In this document: one piece after another, positions 27,682 to 36,747 of the stretch
Numbering within the stretch: position 1 is the first letter of the stretch
Layout of the letters: each line of letters opens with the position of its first letter
Assembly: GCF_004348975.1 (NCBI RefSeq)
Contig: NZ_SMFP01000012.1
Location: 98,637-162,636 of the forward strand
DNA from: Antarcticimicrobium sediminis
GTDB lineage: Bacteria; Pseudomonadota; Alphaproteobacteria; Rhodobacterales; Rhodobacteraceae
DNA: 64,000 nucleotides
Direction of reading: 5' to 3'
Program-made: the position numbers and the translations under genes
The notes under the pieces: generated by a model
What the model was told of the DNA's origin: nothing
What the model saw: only the letters and a program-made list of their open reading frames with translations
Databases searched by the model: none

Positions 27682-29006
27682 CACGCCACCTCCGGCTTGG
27701 CCGGGGCCATAAGGGCGGCAATCGCGCCCAAGCCCTCATGTCGGAGATCGACCGCGAGCCCGGCGTCGCTGGCGGTGACTCGCGCCACCAGAAGCCTGAC
27801 CACGCGTGCCTGCTCGGCCGGGATCAGCGCCTTCCACATGTCGTCGAACTGGGTGAGCGACGCACTGATGTCCGCCTCGCCAAGGTCTGGTCGGTCCTTG
27901 CGCAGGGTCCGCGACACTCGCGCGGCAACCTCCGGCGTGCGTAGCAGGCGGCGGATTTCGCCGACCACGGCATCCTCGACCATGCCACCGGGCAGCCGCT
28001 GCGGGCCTCGGATCTCGGCTTTGGGCCGTTTTTTGATCACGTCCATCGAGACATAGTAGCGATAACGCCGCGTGCCTTTCTTGGTGTGGTGCGGGGTCAT
28101 CGCCACGCCGGTCTCGGTGAAGATCAGTCCGCGCAGCAGCGCCGGTGAGGGTTCCTTGGCAACGGCAACCCGCTTGACGCGGTTGTTCACAATTACATCA
28201 TGGACGTCGTCCCAAAGTGCGGCGTCGATGATCGCGTCGTGCTCACCGGGATAGGCCGTGCCCTTGTGGACGGAGAGGCCGCGATAGACCTTGTTGTGCA
28301 GGGTCTTAAGTAGCGAGGTCTTGTCGTATGGCCTGCCGGTCTTTGTGAGGATTGCGCGCGCGTCCAATTCGCGGATCACGGCCGCCGTTTAACTGGACCG
28401 GGCGTAGAGCGTGAAGATCGTCCGCACCGTCTCGGCCTCGGCCGGGTTCACGATCAGCTTGCGGTCCTTCACGTTGTAGCCGAGCGGCACCGGCCCACCC
28501 ATCCAGATGCCCTTCTTGCGTGATGCAGCGACCTTGTCGCGGATCCGCTCGCCGATAACCTCGCGCTCGAACTGAGCAAAGCTGAGCAGGATGTTCAGAG
28601 TCAGCCGCCCCATGGACGTGGTGGTGTTGAAGGACTGCGTGACGGACACGAAGGTGACGCCATGGCGGTCGAAAATCTCGACCAGCTTGGAGAAATCCAT
28701 CAGCGCGCGGCTGAGGCGGTCGATCTTGTAGACCACGACGATGTCGATCAGCCCATCCTCGATGTCGGCGATCAGATCCTTAAGTGCGGGGCGTTCCAGT
28801 GTCCCGCCGGAGAAGCCGCCATCGTCGTATTTATCGCGCAGGCAGACCCAGCCCTCGGCTTTTTGGCTGGCGATATAAGCCTCGCAGGCCTCCCGCTGGG
28901 CATCAAGGCTGTTGAACTCCATATCGAGCCCTTCCTCGCTCGATTTGCGGGTGTAGATGGCGCAACGCAGGCGGCGGGGCGGTTGTGGCTGTGTTTGGCG
29001 CGTCAT
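27681..29006 (-). pseudogene. Large serine recombinase interrupted by an in-frame stop
   Basis: The N-terminal part (205 codons from ATG 29006) has the intact resolvase core: CAIYTRKSSEEGLDMEFNSL, YDDGGFSGGTLERP, VVYKIDRLSRA, SFAQFEREVIGERIRDK. It ends at TAA 28389-28391 after FTLYARSS. Reading straight on in the same frame gives TAAVIRELDARAIL and then the recombinase and zinc-ribbon parts (TKKGTRRYRYYVSMDVIKK) to 27681, so one nonsense codon, not a frameshift, splits the gene. A GTG at 28379 could in principle restart the second half. It is related to, but clearly diverged from, the recombinase at 16679-18355. It overlaps the DUF2924 gene upstream by four bases. Confidence 0.85.
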
Positions 29007-29503
29007 TTGCTGATCCTCGTGCGTGGGGTGAAGCCGAAGAACTTCCAACCGTTCCAGTTCGCACCTGTGATGGCCCGCGCCGCGCCGGAGAGCGACTTGT
29101 ACCGGCGTCCCTGCCACTCGAAGCCCTTCGTCAGCACCGTGACAGTGTGCTCGACGCCGTTCCACTCACGGACCAACTTGGTGCCCGGCAAAGGCCGTCG
29201 TGGGTCGGTCATCACCTGACCGGGTTCACCAGAGACCACCTCGGCCGCCAGCGCATCCAGCGTCCGCCGCGCGTCGCGACCAATGCCGCCAAGGGCCAGT
29301 TCCTGGATGCGGTATCCCAGCCGTAGTTCAAGGTTCTGGCGGCTGGTGTTCGGTGCTGGCGAATCAAAGATCGCCGCCCATTTCTCGCGCAGCTCCGGCA
29401 CGGTCATGGCCCTCATCGCGACCAGGTCCGCCAAGACAGCGTGGCCCTGCGCAGGGCCAACGCCTGTTCTCTTCCCTACTGATTTCGTTTTGGTTTTCGT
29501 CAT
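29003..29503 (-). CDS. DUF2924 protein, second module
   Basis: 166 residues. The family blocks LREKWAAIFDSPAPNTSRQNLE (about 38-60), LVREWNGVEHTVTVL, GRRYKSLSGAARAITGANWNGWKFFGF are all present. It overlaps both the upstream small gene and the downstream recombinase by four bases, so the three form one translational unit. Compared with the copy at 18352-18879 the gene order is the same but the sequences are only moderately alike, which argues against a recent duplication within this genome. Function unknown. Confidence 0.87.
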   Translation of the reverse strand: MTKTKTKSVGKRTGVGPAQGHAVLADLVAMRAMTVPELREKWAAIFDSPAPNTSRQNLELRLGYRIQELALGGIGRDARRTLDALAAEVVSGEPGQVMTDPRRPLPGTKLVREWNGVEHTVTVLTKGFEWQGRRYKSLSGAARAITGANWNGWKFFGFTPRTRISK

Positions 29504-29721
29504 TCGTCCTCTCCAACTCGGGTTCGCAACTGGTGACGACGACGGCGAACAAGGGCGAGGATGTCCAGCGAACTGTCTCGGTCGTCCGCAGGATTCTCGT
29601 TTATTTTTGGTGGGTTGGCGCGATCCACGGCCACAGCGAGGATCTGGGCGAGTTCCGCCAGCCGCTCATCGGTGGTGAGCGTTTCAGGCGGTGGTGCGAA
29701 ATTGACGCTGGTGTCGGGCAT
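29500..29721 (-). CDS. Small hypothetical protein heading the second recombinase module
   Basis: 73 residues, acidic N-terminal half (TTDERLAELAQILAVAVDRA) and a basic C-terminal end (LALVRRRRHQLRTR). No known domain. It is accepted because its stop overlaps the DUF2924 start (ATGA) and GAGG lies nine bases before its ATG. No equivalent gene precedes the first module. Confidence 0.6.
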   Translation of the reverse strand: MPDTSVNFAPPPETLTTDERLAELAQILAVAVDRANPPKINENPADDRDSSLDILALVRRRRHQLRTRVGEDE

Positions 29722-29975
29722 GATGGGCGAACCTCAGGAGCTGTTTTGTCCTGTGGTGGCCGCGATGCGAAAGGGATTTCAAGTTAAAACAATGGGTTGT
29801 CGCAATGCTGCGTATTTCAGAGAGCTTGTTCGTGCGCGGCGCATCTGGTCATAATTGGCGGAACACATCTTTCACTCCGGTAGCAGGCTGCGGCTACACA
29901 CTGGGTGAAGCATCTCGCGCCAAGTGTATCAACCAGAGCGGTAGTCTAGGTGGAACGAGTATTTCCCGATTAGAC

Positions 29976-31715
29976 CTAGCCCGAGTGATCGCCAACTTCG
30001 CTTACCACCGCTTCCTTTCCCGTCTGATCGGCTTTGTCGACCTCGAACCAGAGATGTGGCGGCAGAGGTATGCGGTGATGCCGACACGCAGTCATGAACA
30101 ACGGGACCAAACCGCGCTTGAAAGCTTCCATTCGAAGGATCTGATCATGTTCGGTGACCACCGCGTCAATTTCCGCGGATAGTGACGCATCGCTGTCGTC
30201 TTTGTTTATTTCTGGAATGGGGATGCCAAACCCAATCGATTGGCCAGTTCGCCAGATGCAATCATCCGTCTGTTCGCTTGGAACCCATACCTGCTGGGTC
30301 ATGTGAGACAGCACACGGCGCACGACATCTCTAAAAGCTTCCAGTTCGTCCTTTGCCGAGAGGCGCTCCAGCCCAACGAGGACGAAAGGAACAAGAACAC
30401 TCCCGCACGTGGAGCGCTCAAAATAGGCGTCATCGCGGCTGATTGGATGGCGGGCCAACTGACGATAATCTTGGAAGTAACTAGTCCAGTGTGAACGACG
30501 AAGATATCGATAGGACAGCCGAGACGCTACCTCACGAAGATAATGGTCAACATCATGCAACCGTCCGCAAGCCTGGGCCAGAAGCATAAGCATACCAATC
30601 TCAATGTGATGGTCGTCCCGCATCGGGGCAACCAAGCTTGGATTGGTGTTGATCATGGAAATGGCTAGGTCAAGGATCTGGTCGCGCAACTTGAGGTGCT
30701 CGGTTTGTCGCTCACCCTCGCTCAAGCAAGCGATGTAGTGGTGCCATAGTCCCAGAAGTACGGCGCGTCCTAGGGTCTCAAACAATGCCAGGTTCACGTC
30801 GAGCGAAGACCGTGATCGGACAGCAGCCGAAAGCGCGTGCTGGTTCATTGTGTGCGGCCCGACTTTCTCGACAATGAGCTTATTACTCACGTTAAGGTAG
30901 AGCGAAAGAACGTGGTCAAGAATCTCCTGACGTTCTGCACGCCGAACCCTCGCGCTTTCCGGGCAGCGACGGAACGCGTCCCAGGCATGCAACATCGCCA
31001 ACTCGCACGCGCGGTAGGGCGCGTCGAGATTACCAGCATCAACACCGTTGCTCACGAGGATCCAGAGGCAAATCATCATTTGCCGGAGGTGTTTTGTGCC
31101 TTGCCGGTCTGCTCCAATGTTTTCGGTGAGCGCGTCGAGCAGCGCTCGGAAGTTTCGGTATGACTCTTCCGGCTCGCTCACCAGCGCTACCGTTTTCTGG
31201 AAGTGTGCCCGATGATCAGGATCAAGAAGCTCTTGCCCAAGGATGCCCGACAGGATCAAATTTGCCAGACGATCACCGTTCCATTCACGAATATTGAGCG
31301 TTGCCGTTGAATGGCGATCAACAAAACCGCGCCACTGCGCCCGGATTCCTTCTTGAATCTCTCCACCCATGCAAACGCATATGGCCACAGGCAGCCCGCG
31401 ATACTGCTGTGGAACTCGGTTTGGAATGTAGTCGTCCAGAACCTCTCCCAAGGATGGACGTACCGCCTGCAACGTTCCGTCCCAATCTGCGCGTCCTACA
31501 TCGCCAGCCTTAATAACAAAGAGCAAAAGTGATTTTGCTCCTTCTGCGTCAGGATCAGGGCCAACCGCGACGACGTCGACACCTGCTTGTCGTCCACCAA
31601 TCCTTGGATGATGAACAATCTCGTAGCCCAATTCGCTGAGGAGCAGTGGCAGCAGGACGTCTAGCTCTCCACGCTCCTTCATGCCTTGCAGATGTTGTCT
31701 GACGAGGAGCTTCAT
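29976..31715 (-). CDS. PD-(D/E)XK-like N-terminal protein, candidate defence gene
   Basis: 579 residues. The first 85 residues look like a restriction-endonuclease fold: LLPLLLSELGYEIVHHPRIG, then GVDVVAVG with Asp47, then LLLFVIKAGD with Lys69. The residue two before the lysine is Val rather than Asp/Glu, so the active site is either shifted (nearby Glu14/17/28) or degenerate. The remaining 490 residues are helical, with no family I can name. It overlaps the upstream 565-residue gene by four bases. Lower GC than the surrounding core and a location beside a phage-type repressor suggest acquisition as a defence or abortive-infection module; that is inference. Confidence 0.72.
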   Translation of the reverse strand: MKLLVRQHLQGMKERGELDVLLPLLLSELGYEIVHHPRIGGRQAGVDVVAVGPDPDAEGAKSLLLFVIKAGDVGRADWDGTLQAVRPSLGEVLDDYIPNRVPQQYRGLPVAICVCMGGEIQEGIRAQWRGFVDRHSTATLNIREWNGDRLANLILSGILGQELLDPDHRAHFQKTVALVSEPEESYRNFRALLDALTENIGADRQGTKHLRQMMICLWILVSNGVDAGNLDAPYRACELAMLHAWDAFRRCPESARVRRAERQEILDHVLSLYLNVSNKLIVEKVGPHTMNQHALSAAVRSRSSLDVNLALFETLGRAVLLGLWHHYIACLSEGERQTEHLKLRDQILDLAISMINTNPSLVAPMRDDHHIEIGMLMLLAQACGRLHDVDHYLREVASRLSYRYLRRSHWTSYFQDYRQLARHPISRDDAYFERSTCGSVLVPFVLVGLERLSAKDELEAFRDVVRRVLSHMTQQVWVPSEQTDDCIWRTGQSIGFGIPIPEINKDDSDASLSAEIDAVVTEHDQILRMEAFKRGLVPLFMTACRHHRIPLPPHLWFEVDKADQTGKEAVVSEVGDHSG

Positions 31716-33409
31716 GCGATCACCCTCTGCTCATGGCGGAACTGTTCTAGCAACCACTCAGTTCCGACCGGGTCGAAAATGACGCCCTTTGGAAGCTCAC
31801 TGCTGACAGACATTTCGGCCATGTGCACCGTCTGGGAGCGGCGGTTGCCGTCACCGTCTTTCATGCTGAAACTCGACTGATCGCCATAGAGCAGCGATTG
31901 AGTGGTCACAATCTGTGCGAAGATTGATTTCTCTCTGGCCATTTCTTGAATCCGAGCGGCTTCTTCTGCTTCCTGAAAGCGGACAAGAGCCCTTTGAGAC
32001 GCTGGTGGCTCTAACTCGACAACCTCACGGGCCGCCTCAAATCCGTCCCACAGCTGATTTGCCTGTTGGATGGCTTTCTTAATGGCTTTTGTTCCAGGCG
32101 CATCAGCTTTGCTGACATCCCCAAGCCAATCCTTAAGAGCGCCACCGTAGTTTAACAGCAGTGGATCGAAGAGTAGGTCCGCAACTTCGCTTGCAGCTTC
32201 GGCATGCCCGCCCCGGAGGACTGCGATTATCCACGATGCGGCAGTCATTGGCGAAAGGAATAGGAAGCCAATTGCCTTGCGGCACAAAAAAACCTGATCG
32301 ATGGCATCGACGGGCAGGTCAGCGGGCTGAATATCGACGCAAGGAGACGTTCGGTTTATCTCCGATAGGTGGGACGTGAGCGTTGAACACACATAGTAAT
32401 TCCCCGCCAAGAGCCAGCTGGTTGCAAGCGTTCCAAGGTTCTTGCGATCATCGGATTCTGTTGCTGAGAAAAAGCCCTGCAATTCGTCTGTTCCGATAGT
32501 TCCTTCAGTTCGGGAGATAAGTTTTGCAGCCACCTGGCCTGCCTGTTGTGGGTTGATTTTCCAAAGGCGTCGTAATGCCGAGTCAATTTCTCGTATTGTG
32601 CCTCGATTCTCTGGATTGACTTCGAGGATACCCTTCAGACAAATTTCGACTTCTTCGGGGCACATCTGCCCAAGATGCATGTGCACTGCGCTTGCCATTA
32701 AATGAACAGTGATTGGGCAATCGCTTGCTGTCGTTCGATTGAACGTTTCTGCAAATTGCGCTCGGTCGAGATCTTCATGCTTGCCTGCCATGTCCAGGGC
32801 AGCTTTGATTAGCCCAGCAGTCTCCTTTGCTTCGCTGGTCTCGGCGATCCCTAATATGTATTCAATGGCTTGCGCCGCCTCGACTAGCGTAAGCTTCATC
32901 CGTGAAAGGGCGAGAACACCTGCTATCCGCTCTTCACCCGAGGCTTTGGCAGAGCGCAACGCTTCTTGGAAGTCGCCCTTGCTTTCTAGTGCGAATACAA
33001 GGTGACGAAGCGACAATGGATCGCTAGCGCGCGCAGATGACACTATCTCATCGGCCCGTTTACTGTCGGATGCACACCATTTTCGGAACGCTGCGTTCGG
33101 CTGATTTGCGGCTAGATCCTCCCCACCTTTTTCCACGAGCAGATGAACCAAATTCATCACTTCGCTTGGAGCTACATCCAAGAGCGGAATGATCTCGCAG
33201 GCAATTGTTTGGATACTGAAGAAATCTGAACCCGAAAGATCGCTAAGCAAGTCCACGTCCTGCTGGGATAGAAGAACACTACGCTGGGAAGCGGCTTCCG
33301 CAATCTCTCTTATTAGCTTTTCATCCTTGCGGTCGGTACGATCGAACTCCTGCAATGTCCCAAAGAACCCTTGCGCGGCAATCTTGCGTTCAATTTCGTT
33401 CAAGTCCAT
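31712..33409 (-). CDS. Unknown 565-residue helical protein, partner of the endonuclease-like gene
   Basis: 565 residues from the ATG at 33409; the open frame runs further up but would invade the repressor gene. The protein is almost entirely predicted helix in repeated 30-40 residue units (for example LIREIAEAASQRSVLL, FRKWCASDSKRADEIV, LRSAKASGEERIAGVL), which suggests a HEAT/TPR-like solenoid scaffold. A conserved-looking C-terminal block GVIFDPVGTEWLLEQF is soluble. No catalytic motif is seen. Coupled by four bases to the endonuclease-like gene, it may be its sensor or regulator. I do not recognise the family. Confidence 0.68.
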   Translation of the reverse strand: MDLNEIERKIAAQGFFGTLQEFDRTDRKDEKLIREIAEAASQRSVLLSQQDVDLLSDLSGSDFFSIQTIACEIIPLLDVAPSEVMNLVHLLVEKGGEDLAANQPNAAFRKWCASDSKRADEIVSSARASDPLSLRHLVFALESKGDFQEALRSAKASGEERIAGVLALSRMKLTLVEAAQAIEYILGIAETSEAKETAGLIKAALDMAGKHEDLDRAQFAETFNRTTASDCPITVHLMASAVHMHLGQMCPEEVEICLKGILEVNPENRGTIREIDSALRRLWKINPQQAGQVAAKLISRTEGTIGTDELQGFFSATESDDRKNLGTLATSWLLAGNYYVCSTLTSHLSEINRTSPCVDIQPADLPVDAIDQVFLCRKAIGFLFLSPMTAASWIIAVLRGGHAEAASEVADLLFDPLLLNYGGALKDWLGDVSKADAPGTKAIKKAIQQANQLWDGFEAAREVVELEPPASQRALVRFQEAEEAARIQEMAREKSIFAQIVTTQSLLYGDQSSFSMKDGDGNRRSQTVHMAEMSVSSELPKGVIFDPVGTEWLLEQFRHEQRVIA

Positions 33410-33485
33410 TCTCCAACCACTACTCAGGTTCTGTTCCACTTCCGAGAAATGAAATGTCCTGTTGTCATCGTAATTAGCGTGTAGA

Positions 33486-34163
33486 TCACAACTCCCGCGC
33501 GAACCAGCGGATGCGGCCGATGATGTGGATTTCTTCGGCACTGCGCTCATAGGGACTGTAGAAACCGTTGTCCGAGATCACGCGCACGGCGGGTGGGTCG
33601 CTGTTAGGAACGTGCTCGAGTCGCTTGGCAACTAAGCCTACACCATCGTCCAGCACGAAGATCCCCGGCGGGTTCGGCGCCCGGCGGGTCATGTCGACCA
33701 GGACGGCGTCGCCGTCCAGCAGGGTCGGCGACATGCTGTCGCCCTCTACATGCATGATGCGCAGCTGCGACGGGCTGGCCTTCAGGCTGCCCTTTATCCA
33801 GGAGCGGCGGAAGTGATAGGCGCGGCCGGGTGTGTCGTGATCCTCGGTCACCACCGCACCCCCGCCCATCGACGGACGCGGGCTGGCATGTGCGATCGCG
33901 ACGAAGGTTTCATCCGGGTTCTCGATGAAGGGCGGCTCGCCTTCGACCTCGCCGATGCCGTGGATCAGCCATTCCCGCTCGACTTTCAGCACGCGGGCAA
34001 CCTCTGCCAGCTTGTCGATACCGGGGCGTGTAGAGCGGCCGCGCAGGATGTCATAAACGAAGGATCGATTGACCCCGGCCATCTCGGCAACATGGGCTGG
34101 GCTCAGCCCGAGTTGCTGAGCGCGGGCGCGGAGGCGGTCTGAGAGCGTGTGATGCTCAGTCAT
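33486..34163 (-). CDS. CI/LexA-type phage repressor (HTH plus S24 peptidase)
   Basis: 225 residues from the ATG at 34163, with GGGGAAA upstream. The N-terminal HTH (LSDRLRARAQQLGLSPAHVA, EMAGVNRSFVYDILRG) is XRE-type. The C-terminal S24 domain has the catalytic serine in VEGDSMSPTLLDGD and the lysine in GLVAKRLEHV, so it should cleave itself when DNA damage activates RecA. It is divergent from the truncated gene at 34272, an immunity-region layout, and its downstream neighbours on the same strand are the 565/579-residue pair, which it might control. Confidence 0.9.
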   Translation of the reverse strand: MTEHHTLSDRLRARAQQLGLSPAHVAEMAGVNRSFVYDILRGRSTRPGIDKLAEVARVLKVEREWLIHGIGEVEGEPPFIENPDETFVAIAHASPRPSMGGGAVVTEDHDTPGRAYHFRRSWIKGSLKASPSQLRIMHVEGDSMSPTLLDGDAVLVDMTRRAPNPPGIFVLDDGVGLVAKRLEHVPNSDPPAVRVISDNGFYSPYERSAEEIHIIGRIRWFAREL

Positions 34164-34271
34164 GTTTTCCCCAGAGGGCTGTGGATCAAATAGGATAAAA
34201 CAGGATTGATCGGAGGGCGTCAAGGATTTAGAACAAACCCTAAACACTCAATGGCAGGAATCGGGGGTCAG
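34164..34271. promoter_or_regulatory. Divergent control region of the CI-like repressor
   Basis: 108 bases separate the repressor start (minus) from the plus-strand gene. AGGAT-type half sites repeat three times, and an imperfect dyad TTTAG-N8-CTAAA lies near 34229-34246. It is the expected place for repressor operators, but I cannot fix a consensus. Confidence 0.4.
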
Positions 34272-34787
34272 ATGGAGATCGAGAAGGCGTATTTTACTCT
34301 GCCGGAGATCCTTGATCGCTGGTCCATCTCCGAGGCCGACCTGATCTATCTGGCGGAGAACGACAAGCTGCGGCTGTCGGTGCGCGTCTTCGGCATTCCG
34401 CTTGAGCTGGGTGATTACGAGGAAACCGGCAATGGGGAGCGGTTCCGCGTTCCCTGGGAGCCGAGCCGCTTCAGCGGTCTGCTCGATCTGTATGCGCAGG
34501 ACGTCTTCCAGCTCTTCCGGTGCAGCGAGGCTCATCTCAGCGATTTTCGTACGCCGCGCGCGTCCTATGCAACGCTCTATGGCGAAGCTGAGCCGATCTT
34601 CGTCATGATTGGAGATCTGCTGCTAAGGCGCGAGGAACGTGACCGTTTCGAAGCCGAGACAGGGTTCTCCGGCGCAGAGACCGGGCCGCAACTGCCGGTC
34701 TTCAGCGCGTCACCTGACTATCACGAGGTGCGTTGCGGAGGGCATCAGTGTGAACAGGCATGCAAAATTGACCCCGTAGCGGGGTGA
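34272..34787 (+). CDS. Island gene truncated by IS insertion
   Basis: 171 codons are open from the ATG at 34272, but only about the first 155 are native. The N-terminus FTLPEILDRWSISEADLIYLAEN looks like a winged-helix/MerR-like DNA-binding start, followed by LRLSVRVFGIPLELG. From about base 34749 the frame runs into IS-derived sequence and stops at TGA 34785-34787, giving a foreign tail (QACKIDPVAG). It is divergent from the CI-like repressor, so originally it may have been the first early gene of the element. Product probably non-functional or altered. Confidence 0.6.
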   Translation: MEIEKAYFTLPEILDRWSISEADLIYLAENDKLRLSVRVFGIPLELGDYEETGNGERFRVPWEPSRFSGLLDLYAQDVFQLFRCSEAHLSDFRTPRASYATLYGEAEPIFVMIGDLLLRREERDRFEAETGFSGAETGPQLPVFSASPDYHEVRCGGHQCEQACKIDPVAG

Positions 34788-34802
34788 TCGGCGTCCAAAA
34801 AT
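34749..34802. mobile_element. IS21-like terminal remnant
   Basis: The segment beginning TGTGAACAGG and containing AAAATTGACCCCGTAGCGGG and a second GGCGTCCAAAA repeat resembles the end of IS21-family elements of Rhodobacteraceae. No istA/istB genes are present; the ISL3 element has inserted into it at 34803. The assignment is by pattern only. Confidence 0.4.
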
Positions 34803-34828
34803 GGCTCTGACGCAGATTTAGTGCAGTT
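34803..34828 (+). repeat. Left inverted repeat of the ISL3 element
   Basis: Begins GGCTCTGACGCAGATTTAG and ends GTGCAGTT. It matches the right repeat at the first eight bases and again at the GTGCAG block. Confidence 0.8.
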
Positions 34829-34876
34829 CTGGCATGGCTAACGCTATATTTCGGCCATCTTTCGCGGAGGTTGCCG

Positions 34877-36434
34877 ATGGCGTTGCACTTTTCACGGCGG
34901 GATTTTCTACCCGCAGGTCTCAAGGCCGATCAGATCGAACTTGTCGAGAACACGATCCGGATCCATTCACATTCCGCCAAAGCTGCGGCGTCCTGTCCGC
35001 ACTGCGGCACGATTTCGCGTCATGTCCACAGCAGGTATCGGCGTCGTCCGGCTGATCTGCCTGCTCATGGCCGGGCAGTGGAACTGGTCTTGCTGGTTCG
35101 TCGCTTTCGGTGCCGCGCCATGAATTGCTCTGCGAAGATATTTGCGGAGCGGTTCCCACCTGCGGTGACCCGGCCGTATGCGCGGCGCACCTCCCGTCTG
35201 CAAGGGGCTGGTCCGGCACCTTGGCTTGGCACTGTGCGGGCGTCCAGCACAGGCACTTGCTGCACGGCTCCAGCTGCCGGCCGGCAAGGATACCTTTCTG
35301 CGCAGCATTCGAAGCACGACGGAGGCTGCCAGCAGCGAACTCCGCGTCATCGGCATCGATGACTGGGCATGGCGCGAAGGTCAGCGGTACGGCACGTTGA
35401 TCTGCGATCTGGAGCGGCGCCGGGTCATCGATCTTCTTCCGGACCGGGAGCCTGCTACGGTCGAGGCGTTGCTGCGGACCCGCCCAGGGATCGAGGTCGT
35501 CGCCTGCGACCGCAACGGGGGCTATGGCGGTGCCGTCTCAAGGGCTTTGCCGAAGGCGGTTCAGGTCGCCGACCGCTGGCACCTGTTGGGGAATGTGAGC
35601 GCGGCCTTTCTGTCCGCAGTACAGCGGAACATGCCTGCCATCCTAAAGGTGACCGGGGCGAATACCCTCGATCAGAAGCTGCTGACAGCGGCGGAAAGGC
35701 TGCAATACGAGGGCTTCCTGCGTCGCCAGCAGATCAATCGAATGGTTCGCCAGATGGCCGATGATGGCACTCCCATCAAACGCATCGTTCGCCTGACCGG
35801 GCTGAGCCGCGGTTTGGTTCGCCAAATCGTTCGCGGGGAGCGTAAGGACGTTTTCCGAATCCGCGAGAGCAGTCTCACCCCTTGGCTACTGCGGTTGGAA
35901 CGGGAATGGGCCGGCGGCTGCCGGAATGGCGCAGAACTTTGGCGCAGGCTGCGCGCGGACGGCTTCCAGGGCAGCCTTCGCGTCGTCGGAGAATGGGCAA
36001 CGCGCCAACGCCGAGCCGAGCAAACAGTGCCACCGGGAACTGGGAAGTCTCCCTCCGCGCGCAGGATTGCGCGCCTCCTGACCATGGGCCGAGACCACCT
36101 GAACAAGGCCGATGCAATCCAGGTTGCAAGGATCGAGGCCGCGCTGCCAGCGCTTGCCACTGCCCGAAGGCTAACCGACCGGTTCACGGACATGGTGCGG
36201 AATGCTCGTGAAGGCGAGTTGGAAGGATGGCTGGATGAAGCGGAGGGCGGGCTGCTCTGTTCCTTCGCCCGCGGGCTCCGGCGGGATCAGGCTGCCGTCA
36301 TCGCAGCACTGCGTGAACCGTGGTCAAACGGGCAAACCGAGGGCCAAATCAATCGTCTCAAGACCCTGAAACGTCAGATGTATGGCCGGGCGAACATCGA
36401 CCTGCTCAGAGCCCGACTCGTTGCAGCGTCTTGA
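34877..36434 (+). pseudogene. ISL3-family transposase, frameshifted
   Basis: Starts at ATG 34877 with GGAGG seven bases before. The zinc-finger part SCPHCGTISRHVHSRYRR and FRCRAMNCSAKIF is read in one frame to about 35204. The rest continues in another frame (GLVRHLGLALCGRPAQALA, then IGIDDWAWREGQRYG, CDRNGGYGG, VADRWHLLGN, WSNGQTEGQINRLKTLK), containing the DDE residues. The frames join at GGGG 35204-35207, where one G too many is present. ISL3 transposases are normally a single frame, so this is probably an inactivating indel rather than programmed frameshifting. Confidence 0.85.
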
Positions 36435-36450
36435 TAGGAAGGAACCCCAA

Positions 36451-36476
36451 AGCTGCACCGAAATTGATTCAGAGCC
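36451..36476 (-). repeat. Right inverted repeat of the ISL3 element
   Basis: Read inward from 36476 it begins GGCTCTGAATCAATTT and then CGGTGCAGCT, matching the left end at 19 of 26 positions. Confidence 0.8.
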
Positions 36477-36517
36477 AGAATTGCATGCCGATTGACACCG
36501 ACTTCATGGCAGCCTAA

Positions 36518-36646
36518 AATTGCGCCCGCAGAATCAAGGCCCTCAACGGGCTCACGCCTTATGAATACATCTGCAAGATCTGGACTTCCGAGCCAGATCG
36601 ATTCATCCTAAATCCGATCCACCAAATGCCGGGACTAAACACCTAA
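36518..36646 (+). pseudogene. C-terminal remnant of an IS481-family transposase
   Basis: 43 codons ending at TAA 36644-36646 encode RRIKALNGLTPYEYICKIW, TSEPDRFILNPIHQMPGLN, the typical C-terminus of IS481/IS3-type integrase-core transposases. Nothing of the catalytic domain remains. It lies 41 bases beyond the ISL3 right end and marks the right edge of the IS pile-up and probably of the island. Confidence 0.8.
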
Positions 36647-36747
36647 GTCGCCGTCCACGAAACCGGCAGCAGCTCACACCGCGCATGCCGGAGGGAAAAT
36701 TGGGGCGCAGGTCGGTCGGACATGCGAAATGCCGACTTTCGGCGGTG

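Larger units (their letters stand above)
34803..36476 (+). mobile_element. ISL3-family insertion sequence
   Basis: About 1.67 kb bounded by inverted repeats starting GGCTCTGA at both ends (34803-34828 and, reversed, 36476-36451; 19 of 26 positions match). The single transposase has ISL3 features but is frameshifted. No eight-base target duplication is seen: the flanks are CCAAAAAT and AGAATTGC, so the sides have rearranged or the insertion is old. Confidence 0.85.

Noticed and set aside
34795..36484. Target-site duplication of the ISL3 element
   Set aside because: The eight-base flanks CCAAAAAT and AGAATTGC do not match.
16279..36650. Direct repeat of the tRNA-Ser 3' end bounding the island
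   Set aside because: I found no identical copy inside the window; the fragment at 22929 differs at several positions.
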